From Pantoea phytobeneficialis (GTDB taxonomy: Bacteria; Pseudomonadota; Gammaproteobacteria; Enterobacterales; Enterobacteriaceae), in assembly GCF_009728735.1 (NCBI RefSeq), contig NZ_CP024638.1:1-64000 (forward strand): 64,000 bases of DNA, written 5' to 3'. The notes below the pieces were generated by a model, which saw only the letters and a list, made by a program, of their open reading frames with translations, was not told where the DNA came from and searched no databases. Both the position numbers and the translations under genes were made by a program. Positions within the stretch are counted from its first letter, which is position 1. The number at the start of each line of letters is the position of its first letter. This document shows, piece after piece, positions 18,752 to 25,905 of this stretch.

Positions 18752-18774
18752 CAGCGCGATAAATCGCGCTGCGG
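18752..18774. repeat. palindromic intergenic repeat, unit 2
   Basis: CAGCGCGATAAATCGCGCTG plus CGG, a symmetric variant of the repeat family, located between the exported paralogue and the 3' end of the 1070-residue protein gene. Confidence 0.65.
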
Positions 18775-18803
18775 CTGACAAGGAATAGCAAAGCCCGGGG
18801 GAA

Positions 18804-21800
18804 TTAAGGCGACTCCCCAAATAATTGTATATACTTTTCACGGGATAAATTTTTTCTGACGGTTTCCAGATGCTGCCGTAAGAGATCCATATCCATATTC
18901 GCCAACCATACTCTGGGCTTACATGCTAATTCATCCGCAACCATATGATGGAGCGTTTCTACCATAAATGTTGTAAGACCATATTCCGCCAGTCCCTGAC
19001 TGATGCTGATAAATAATGAGTCACTATTGGCAGGGACGTGACTATATTGCCCATCCTGGCGGTTCAGTTCCCACCAGGCGGCCGTAAAATTCCCGATATG
19101 CATATCCTGGTTTGCTACCAGCGAAATCACCTTGTCATTAGCTGTGGGAGTCGTGTTCGGTTTGCGCAGTTGCATATTATTGTCTACGCCGTATCGCCGG
19201 TCAGTAATGTTAAGCACCACATCTTTTGGGAATTCAACGCTGGCAACCAGCATGCGGAGTACCCATTCAACGTGTTGCTTATGAATACCTCCTGGCTGGC
19301 GAAATGTCCCCTCTGCCAGCAGGATGATATCGTTGTCCGAAGGAAACCAGGGTGTTTCTTCGGTCGATAAGTCTGGCTCGAGCAGTGGCAACTCCAGCGG
19401 GTCAGCTCCGACATAGAGTTGGGCGAGGTCGGAGTGGAGTGAGGGTAAATCATCAAGCCAGCCATCCCGGCGCGATGCGGAAGAACGTATGGAGGGTGGC
19501 GTCATGCGAATATCCTCGGGATAAGGTGTCACCAATGCGGGTAGCGGTGATATGGCAGACGATGGCATCTGGAGGTGCTGCATGGGTTCGGGAGCGTGAA
19601 CAATAATCTGCGGCGAAGTCATGGGCACATCTTCGGTGTCAGGTGTTGCCAACGCAGGCGGCGGCGATAGGGTATCCGGTTGCGGCTGGGCAAAGGGTAT
19701 GAGGGGGGGAGGGTTGATCATCGCCGGCGGTGGGGAAAAACCAACGTAGCCAACGGGGACGAGCGATGGCTGTTCAAAACCTGTTGGTTCATACCATTCC
19801 TCCATACGGAATGTAACAGGAGCAGCCACGAATGCGGTTGGTGTTGTGGGCGAAGTTCCGTGGCTTTGCGCAGCAGATAAACGTCTGTTAACCGCAATCG
19901 TTGTCGATCTTCTGGTGGCCGCGGCGGTGTTGATGACAGAACTGCCCACCGCGCTGGCGATTTTGCTGGCAGATGCCGCGCGTCGTTTTTTTGCGCGTCT
20001 TGCGACCGCTTTCGTAAACCTCGGCGCGAATTTATTGCCAAACAACGCAGCAAAATCGCCACGGTCATTTTTGTCTGCGCGCATTGAAGTCACTCTGTAA
20101 CCGGTTACTCGGGAAATTTCTGCGGCAGAGAGATTGGGACGGACTAAATGGAGATACAGCGAGTACTGGTAATCATCCCGACTATCGCGTGGGACGTTTT
20201 TTTCTGCCTCACGGGCTTCAGGGGTCCATTCGAGATAGTCAATCTCTGAGGAGATTGTCCAGGTGTCCAACTGCGTAATGGTACTTAATTGTTCGAGGGT
20301 TATGCTGTAGTCCTGTTGACGTATGTACAAAGCCCAATCCAGTGGATGCCGACCCTCCTGCGGATAAAGTAATTTTAGTGCTTCGGTTTCGGCGGTGGGC
20401 TTTTTAAGTTGCCAGCGGCCTCTGATGGTGGATAAGCTCACGCGGCTAATCAGTGAGATATCAGTAAGCGTCAAATCCGGCATCGTTGGATCGAGGTTAT
20501 ACGTCTGGAAGAGGCGGATGGCGAACTCTTTCTCTGTTTCAGGTTTCTCCCCATTGGGGCCATGTTCGCGTCGCCGTGTTTCTTTTTGAAAGGCCTTCAC
20601 ACCCTCCTCTGACAACTTCCAGAACAGGGGATGTTGTGCCAACTCCGTCTGCGTTATACCGGTCAGGGCGATCAGGTCTCGCGGGTTAAGGGAAGGGTTT
20701 TTCCTCTTGTACTTCATCGCCTCTTCCAATGGCGTTTTGCATTTGGTCACATCGGTCCTGTTTATTGCCAGAAGCGATCTTTTGTGCAGTATCTTGATAA
20801 TTCCCCAGTCTTGTAGGGTGCGTTGAGTCCGGTCCAGAATTGCGCATTTTTGTTGGTTGGAAAGGTTAAGGTGTCGTAAACGCTTATCAAGCTCCAGTGC
20901 ATACGTACGGTAAGATTCGAACATGTTCTCAGGAGGCATTGCATTCTTTATCGCCATCGCTTCAGCAGGGACATTCGCGAAGCGCCCGGTGTAACGTAAC
21001 ATGTCGGAAGCGTATCCGGTGGTTTCCTGGATGACTTGATAAGAACAGCCCAGACCCCGCAAACGATTCACCCATTGCTCTTCGAGTTCACCGTCTTTTT
21101 GTTTCAGCTCCTCATCAATGCTTTCCTTACGACGAGAGAGTTTAGCCATTTGTGGCGGGGAATCATGGTGTCCGGGTACTTTGCGTTTGATGGGGGGAGT
21201 AGTGGTAGGCAGCACAGCGGCGGTTGATGTGCGCGTTTCAGCAGCGGTTGGCGGCACTGAATCGGTAACCCTGCCAATCAGCTCGCCCAGCTTCACTTGC
21301 CGAATATATTCTTTGAGTTCCTGCTGGGTGCTGTGTGGCGCCTGCCTTTGTAGCACGGTTGCAAATGCATCTACTGTAGCGTCGGAGAGGGCCTGGCCAG
21401 ACATGTTTGCACCAAGCCTGTTCAAGGCATGCTTCAGTAGGTTGTCCTGAAACGGACGAAAATGCGAAAAAGTGGCATTGGCGATGTTCTCCAGGGTGGT
21501 GACCATCTGATCTTCCGCATCTTTCTTTGCCTGCATCTCTGGTGTCAGCACCACTGCCGGGCGTTCCGTTCGTCTTATCCGTCTTGAAGGGGTTGGCAAC
21601 CAGGCATTGTTGATTCGATTTTCAATGACATCCCGTTGGGTTCGAGTGACATTCGGTATATCGCCGCGAGCTGGGGGCGCAGTTGTGTCCGTAAAAATCT
21701 GTTCCAGAAGGGCACCCGTACGGGGGAGAACCAGATGTTGCGTTCTTAGTATCGAGCCAGACAACTGAGGAGGTTGCGCAGAGGCTGCTAACGAGTGAGC

Positions 21801-22016
21801 CAACGCAAAGTTATGCGCGGGAGATTGGACGTTAACGGCGGTGGGTTGAAATGCCGTGACAATGGATTGTGTGCCACCAAAAGACGATGAGAGTGTGACC
21901 TGAGCCATATTAAGGTTTGCGATTTGGAACGTTCCCGGTGTGGTGACTATCCGATCATCTGTCCGTGCTAAGGTATTTGGAGAAAGAAGGCTAACCGTGC
22001 CGTTGGCTGGATACAT
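18804..22016 (-). CDS. 1070-residue mosaic protein with HTH-like repeats, basic patches and Pro-rich linker
   Basis: I know no family for the whole protein. The start has AAAGGGAC before it. Residues 1-160 are Ser/Thr/Pro/Gln-rich without a signal peptide. Basic patches occur at 144-150 (SRRIRRT), 274-280 (PPIKRKV) and 670-679 (AVARRAKKRR); they resemble nuclear localisation signals. From about 312 to 655 there are about six units of 55-65 residues that each read like a helix-turn-helix, for example LTLTDISLISRVSLSTIRGR (515-534), ITLEQLSTITQLDTWTI (572-588) and LSAAEISRVTGYRVTSMR (629-646). Residues 730-845 are proline-rich with a repeated SP-x-PAL-x-TP-x-x-ED-x-x-MT block (about 784-801 and 823-840). 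The last 180 residues form a separate domain with H973, QDGQY and NSDSLFISI. It could be a host-targeted effector or a DNA-binding surface/phage-related protein; neither is shown. Confidence 0.65.
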   Translation of the reverse strand: MYPANGTVSLLSPNTLARTDDRIVTTPGTFQIANLNMAQVTLSSSFGGTQSIVTAFQPTAVNVQSPAHNFALAHSLAASAQPPQLSGSILRTQHLVLPRTGALLEQIFTDTTAPPARGDIPNVTRTQRDVIENRINNAWLPTPSRRIRRTERPAVVLTPEMQAKKDAEDQMVTTLENIANATFSHFRPFQDNLLKHALNRLGANMSGQALSDATVDAFATVLQRQAPHSTQQELKEYIRQVKLGELIGRVTDSVPPTAAETRTSTAAVLPTTTPPIKRKVPGHHDSPPQMAKLSRRKESIDEELKQKDGELEEQWVNRLRGLGCSYQVIQETTGYASDMLRYTGRFANVPAEAMAIKNAMPPENMFESYRTYALELDKRLRHLNLSNQQKCAILDRTQRTLQDWGIIKILHKRSLLAINRTDVTKCKTPLEEAMKYKRKNPSLNPRDLIALTGITQTELAQHPLFWKLSEEGVKAFQKETRRREHGPNGEKPETEKEFAIRLFQTYNLDPTMPDLTLTDISLISRVSLSTIRGRWQLKKPTAETEALKLLYPQEGRHPLDWALYIRQQDYSITLEQLSTITQLDTWTISSEIDYLEWTPEAREAEKNVPRDSRDDYQYSLYLHLVRPNLSAAEISRVTGYRVTSMRADKNDRGDFAALFGNKFAPRFTKAVARRAKKRRAASASKIASAVGSSVINTAAATRRSTTIAVNRRLSAAQSHGTSPTTPTAFVAAPVTFRMEEWYEPTGFEQPSLVPVGYVGFSPPPAMINPPPLIPFAQPQPDTLSPPPALATPDTEDVPMTSPQIIVHAPEPMQHLQMPSSAISPLPALVTPYPEDIRMTPPSIRSSASRRDGWLDDLPSLHSDLAQLYVGADPLELPLLEPDLSTEETPWFPSDNDIILLAEGTFRQPGGIHKQHVEWVLRMLVASVEFPKDVVLNITDRRYGVDNNMQLRKPNTTPTANDKVISLVANQDMHIGNFTAAWWELNRQDGQYSHVPANSDSLFISISQGLAEYGLTTFMVETLHHMVADELACKPRVWLANMDMDLLRQHLETVRKNLSREKYIQLFGESP

Positions 22017-22250
22017 ATAAGTCCCTTTATCGTGTTTTTGCTAACAATATTAAGTTAACAACTTAGTATGATGATGGGTTTCGCGGTTTTGTGTCTTTAT
22101 CACAGTATGGGCAAAACACGGGGGATTATAGGTCAGTACCCGTCCGTCAAGGTATTGCGGCACCAGAGGAATGATGCGGAAAGAAGGGTGCCTGAGAGCC
22201 TGTGCTTTGCAACAACCGGAACGGCGGGGCGAACCCCGCCGCGATTGCTC

Positions 22251-22403
22251 TTACTTCCTGGATTCGTAAGCCAGTGAGACAGCAACCTCCATAACGCCGG
22301 TTCGGAATCGCACCTCACAGAGTTCCTTCCGGACGACCAACAAGACAGCCGTGGCCGTCACAAGGATAAGGGCGGTGATAATGATCACCGTCTGCTGTTT
22401 CAT
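22251..22403 (-). CDS. hok: Hok-family type I toxin, locus 1
   Basis: A 50-residue membrane peptide: MKQQ, a hydrophobic span (about 5-24), then RKELCEVRFRTGVMEVAVSL and AYESRK. This matches the Hok/Gef family (single span, conserved Cys, E-V-R-x-R-T-G, terminal AYE), which depolarises the inner membrane when expressed. It is preceded by AAGGAGGAG and by an overlapping mok frame (stop TGA overlaps the hok ATG). The downstream GC-rich hairpin and the tail CTCTCAGGCACCC can pair with the 5' GGGTGCTTGAG, the fold-back known from hok mRNA. Confidence 0.9.
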   Translation of the reverse strand: MKQQTVIIITALILVTATAVLLVVRKELCEVRFRTGVMEVAVSLAYESRK

Positions 22404-22525
22404 TGATACTCCTCCTTGTCTTTCGACAGGTAAGAGGCTACCTTTATGTTGCTTGGCATAAAGGGGGCCTCAGGTTGATGGATATTAACCTGGGGCTTTT
22501 CTCTTTCTGCCGTCAGCGAAAGCAA
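22400..22525 (-). CDS. mok: mok-type leader overlapping hok, locus 1
   Basis: A 41-codon frame starting at TTG and reading LTAEREKPQ ... NIKVASYLSKDKEEYQ ends at TGA overlapping the hok start (ATGA). In hok/mok/sok systems toxin translation is coupled to mok and blocked by the antisense RNA at this leader. The ATG found in the sister loci is missing here because of a small change, so TTG initiation is an inference. Confidence 0.55.
   Translation of the reverse strand: MLSLTAEREKPQVNIHQPEAPFMPSNIKVASYLSKDKEEYQ
22430..22477 (+). ncRNA. sok: predicted Sok-type antisense RNA region, locus 1
   Basis: The leader block TAAGAGGCTACCTTTATG ... CCTCAGGTTG is conserved in all four loci of the window and corresponds to the Sok target of plasmid R1 hok. 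The antisense strand can form a stem (CTTTATG/CATAAAG) with the loop seen in Sok. Ends and promoter are not determined. Confidence 0.45.
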
Positions 22526-22559
22526 TGCTTAAGACAGAAAGTCTCAAGCACCCGCCGCG

Positions 22560-22588
22560 AGTCTACTTATTCCCTGTCACAGCTGCAA
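22560..22588 (-). promoter_or_regulatory. hok promoter, locus 1
   Basis: On the minus strand TTGCAG, 17 bases, TAGACT precede the mRNA start CGCGGCGGGTGC. The same 13 spacer bases GACAGGGAATAAG/GGCAGGGAATAAG and -10 recur at the locus near 51.2 kb. Confidence 0.55.
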
Positions 22589-22917
22589 TTAACAGAATGC
22601 GCGAAATTTCGACGATTTTTTACAAGAACTTATATTTTTTATCATTTAAATCAATATGATGAGAAAATATAAAATAATATGATTTATTTTGTCGAGAGAA
22701 GTTATTTGTGGGCAATTTCTCTGTATAAACCATCAGAAATGATTGTTACATCACCATTCGGTGATTAACCTCACAATAATGCCGATTTACTCGTTTTTAT
22801 CCCGTTTTTCTGTCACGCGCTTATATTCCTGACTTTGGGGTCATAACCTAACGTTCTTGTTAGCTTTTCTCTCAGGATATATCCTGTATTTTTCCGCTTT
22901 TACGGACCGATAGCCTT
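22589..22917. other. A+T-rich intergenic stretch
   Basis: About 330 bases between the hok promoter and the double-ATPase gene. It presumably holds the ATPase promoter, but I see no clear operator, repeat or small gene. Confidence 0.4.
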
Positions 22918-24531
22918 ATGAATGCAACGACGCGCCTCCTGTCTGTGGAACACCTCAATCTGGCAACGGAAGACCAACGTCTGCTGGTGGACGATGTTTC
23001 GTTCCATCTCGATCAGCGGGAAATTGTGGCGCTGGTGGGGGAGTCAGGCTCCGGTAAGACACTCACCTCGCTGGCATTGATGAATTTGCTACCGCCGGGC
23101 GTGCAACAAACCTCGGGTATCATCCGTTTTCAGGGCGAGGAACTGGATGCGAGGCGCACGGCCACATTACGCGGTTGCCATATTGCGACGGTGTTTCAGG
23201 AACCCATGACCAGCATGAACCCCACGCTGCGTATTGGTGAGCAAATCGCCGAAGTACTGGTACGTCATCGGCAATTCAGCTGGAAACAGGCTCAGCACGA
23301 AGCGGTGGCATTGCTGGATCGCGTCGGTATCGTCAACCCGGCGCAACGCGCGCGCCAGTATATCCACCAACTTTCAGGTGGCATGCGCCAGCGTGTGATG
23401 ATTGCCAGCGCCATCAGCGGGCAACCGGATGTGTTGATCGCTGATGAGCCGACCACCGCGCTGGATGTCACCATTCAGGTACAAATCCTGTCATTGTTGC
23501 AGGAGTTGCAACAGGAGATGGGGATGGGCATGTTGTTGATCACCCACGATCTCTCGGTGGTGGCGCGTTATGCGCATCGGGTATGCGTGATGCAACAAGG
23601 GAAGTTGGTTGAACAGGGGGATGTACGCAGCACCCTCGGGACGCCTGCGCATCCCTATACCCAAAAACTGATCAATGCTTCTTTATCACCTCTTCCCCCC
23701 ACTTCTCCGGTGCGTGAGCGTCAGACACCGTTGCTGACACTGCGCGACATCTGTAAAAGCTATTCAACGCCGGGACGCCTGCCGCTGATGCCGGGCAAGC
23801 GCCAGACGGTGCTGCATCCCACCAACCTGGAGATTCAGCCCGGAGAAATTGTTGGTCTGATTGGTGAATCTGGCTCAGGTAAAACCACCCTGGGCAGTGC
23901 AGCGATCGGCCTGATCGCCGCCGACAGCGGTGAGGTGTTATTTGAAGGGAAAGCGTTGAAAGGTCGCCAGTTGAATAGCCTGCGTCGCCACAGCCAGATC
24001 ATCTTCCAGGATCCCTACGCCAGTCTGAACCCGAAGATTGCCGTCGGAGAACAGATTGCCGAGCCGTTACGTGTCTGGCAGTTACGCCAGGGGGCGGCGA
24101 TCAACGCGCGTGTCAACGAATTGCTGACGCTGGTGGGTTTAAAACCGGAACATGCAGATCGCTTACCCAGCGCCTTTTCGGGTGGACAGCGTCAGCGAAT
24201 TGCGATTGCCCGAGCGTTGGCGATGGAACCCAAACTGCTGGTGGCGGATGAGGCGGTCGCCGCATTGGATCTCTCGGTGCGCGGGCAAATTCTGGCGTTG
24301 TTCAGCGAGTTGCGTGACAAACTTGGCTTGTCTGTGTTGTTTATCAGCCACGATCTCAGCGCGGTTCAGCAATTGTGCGATCGTGTCATTGTGATGTATC
24401 ACGGCAGGATTGTGGAATCCGGCGCGACCGCTCAGGTGGTGGAGCAACCTCAGCAGGAGTACACACGACAGCTTCTCGCTGCCGCGCCGAATGTGCAACA
24501 GGCGCTTACGCAACGTGCCATTTGTCCGTAG
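22918..24531 (+). CDS. ABC transporter double ATPase, oligopeptide/dipeptide type
   Basis: A 537-residue cytoplasmic protein holding two fused ATPase domains of the DppD-DppF/GsiA/YejF class. Walker A motifs GESGSGKT occur at about 42-49 and 316-323, signature LSGGMRQRV at about 157 and FSGGQRQRI at about 424, each followed by Walker B (VLIADEPTT, LLVADEAVA; the second has EAVAALD instead of EPTSALD). It would power import of peptides or nickel/glutathione-like substrates. No permease is adjacent, while the peptide permease operon at 27-34.5 kb lacks an ATPase and faces it, so the two probably work together. Its stop codon TAG lies inside a palindromic repeat unit. Confidence 0.9.
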   Translation: MNATTRLLSVEHLNLATEDQRLLVDDVSFHLDQREIVALVGESGSGKTLTSLALMNLLPPGVQQTSGIIRFQGEELDARRTATLRGCHIATVFQEPMTSMNPTLRIGEQIAEVLVRHRQFSWKQAQHEAVALLDRVGIVNPAQRARQYIHQLSGGMRQRVMIASAISGQPDVLIADEPTTALDVTIQVQILSLLQELQQEMGMGMLLITHDLSVVARYAHRVCVMQQGKLVEQGDVRSTLGTPAHPYTQKLINASLSPLPPTSPVRERQTPLLTLRDICKSYSTPGRLPLMPGKRQTVLHPTNLEIQPGEIVGLIGESGSGKTTLGSAAIGLIAADSGEVLFEGKALKGRQLNSLRRHSQIIFQDPYASLNPKIAVGEQIAEPLRVWQLRQGAAINARVNELLTLVGLKPEHADRLPSAFSGGQRQRIAIARALAMEPKLLVADEAVAALDLSVRGQILALFSELRDKLGLSVLFISHDLSAVQQLCDRVIVMYHGRIVESGATAQVVEQPQQEYTRQLLAAAPNVQQALTQRAICP

Positions 24532-24551
24532 CCGCGTGATTTATCGCGCCG
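24528..24551. repeat. palindromic intergenic repeat, unit 3, supplying a stop codon
   Basis: A diverged unit of the GCGCGATTTATCGCGC family directly at the end of the double-ATPase gene; the TAG within its first bases is the stop codon of that gene. Confidence 0.55.
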
Positions 24552-24613
24552 TGACGGGTTTTTATAGATTGCCGGTGACATAGATTTTCCCTTTTTAATA
24601 CAGGAGAAAATGT

Positions 24614-25819
24614 ATGTCACAATCCCATGAATTTTACCGTTACGCTGCTCCCGGCGAGCGCCAGCTTAAGTACCATCACGGCACCCGGCAGCAGGTGCGT
24701 TACCTGCCTGGCGTGGAGCTGCGCAGCGGCGCGCAACAGCGTCTGCGGGTGATCGCTGTCGGGAATAGCCATATCTATCAGGCTGACGGTGAGAAAATTG
24801 TGCATTTTAACCTGGCTGACAGGCTCGCCAGTCTGAGCGGCATAGTGGATGAAGAGGGCATACTGGTCAGCCGCGAAATCTGGTATCCGTTCGGTGGCAC
24901 TGCCAGTTGGTTAACCGGTGTGCAGGCTGGCGCTGCGCTTAAATTTAAGCGTTATGCAGGTAAAGAACGTGATGCCACCGGGCTGATATATTTCGGCTGG
25001 CGCTGTTATGTGCCGTGGAAAATGCGCTGGCTGAACTGCGACCCAGCAGGCACCATTGACGGATTAAACCTGTTTTGCATGGTGAGTAATAATCCGCTTA
25101 CGCTGCGCGATCGGGATGGCAGGGTGGGAGAGAATGAACCGCTGGATGTGAGTATGGGAGGCGATCTGGGGGCGACAAATCCTGGAGACAGGTCGTTACC
25201 ACCGATTAAGCGGTACCTGAGGATGCTCGCCATATCGCAGCCGCCGCAAGCCGAGGCCATCCCGCTCCCCGATCCCATCCCCCAGCCACCTGTGGCCCCG
25301 GTAACGGAGGACCGACCAGAGACACTGCAACCCGGCACATCAACCGACTCAAAGACAAAGAATAAATCCTGGTGTCGTAAGTGCGTTCCACCGAAATCTT
25401 TTAGTTCGTACAATAAACGTAACTTACATTTATTGCAGGTGCATAAGATTGGATTTGAGTGTAAGCATGACGGCTGTGGGAAAACATTTGCCGATAAACA
25501 ACACTATGAAAGTCATATAAATGTCCATGCTGGTGAAAAGCCATACATTTGTGAAGTGGAGGGATGTGACAGGCGATTTTTCTCCATGAGTGACCTTTGC
25601 CACCATAAACATACTCATGATGAAGCTGGAGAATTTAACTGCACAAAATGTGAGAAAAAATTTAAAACCTCAAGGACCTTATCGGCGCATAATAAATATA
25701 CTCATGGAATGAATGAAAAACGACATCCCTGCAATGAGAACGGGTGTAATGTGGTGAGTTACACTTTAACGCAATATAAAAGGCATGAAAAAAGCCACCG
25801 TTCTTCAGTGCGGCATTAA
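24614..25819 (+). CDS. short Rhs/TccC-core protein with five C2H2 zinc fingers, copy A
   Basis: A 401-residue protein in two parts. Residues 1-172 match the last segment of the Rhs/TccC core: YLPGVELR (30-37), WYPFGGTA (90-97), RYAGKERDATGL (113-124), the RWLNCDPAGTIDGLNLF block and NNPLTLRDRDG (159-169), the region where TccC proteins cut off their toxin tip. After a proline-rich linker (about 195-245) come five zinc fingers of eukaryotic C2H2 style: C254/C257/H272/H277 (degenerate), C283/C288/H301/H305, C313/C318/H331/H335, C343/C346/H359/H364 and C373/C378/H391/H395, with HAGEKPY as linker between two of them. It has its own ATG and GGAGA ribosome site. The 5' part is GC-rich, the finger part visibly AT-rich, typical of exchanged Rhs tips. 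No immunity gene follows. Likely a DNA- or RNA-binding tip aimed at a eukaryote; inference. Confidence 0.8.
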   Translation: MSQSHEFYRYAAPGERQLKYHHGTRQQVRYLPGVELRSGAQQRLRVIAVGNSHIYQADGEKIVHFNLADRLASLSGIVDEEGILVSREIWYPFGGTASWLTGVQAGAALKFKRYAGKERDATGLIYFGWRCYVPWKMRWLNCDPAGTIDGLNLFCMVSNNPLTLRDRDGRVGENEPLDVSMGGDLGATNPGDRSLPPIKRYLRMLAISQPPQAEAIPLPDPIPQPPVAPVTEDRPETLQPGTSTDSKTKNKSWCRKCVPPKSFSSYNKRNLHLLQVHKIGFECKHDGCGKTFADKQHYESHINVHAGEKPYICEVEGCDRRFFSMSDLCHHKHTHDEAGEFNCTKCEKKFKTSRTLSAHNKYTHGMNEKRHPCNENGCNVVSYTLTQYKRHEKSHRSSVRH

Positions 25820-25905
25820 TATTCTGCGCAACTGATGTAAATCGCTGAGATTTTTATAGATTCACGCTGATGTACATTTTCGCCTTTCACTCTCGGAGAA
25901 AATGT

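Noticed and set aside
22403..22672. 89-codon plus-strand frame across hok locus 1
   Set aside because: It is the complement of the hok/mok leader; the conserved frames are on the minus strand.
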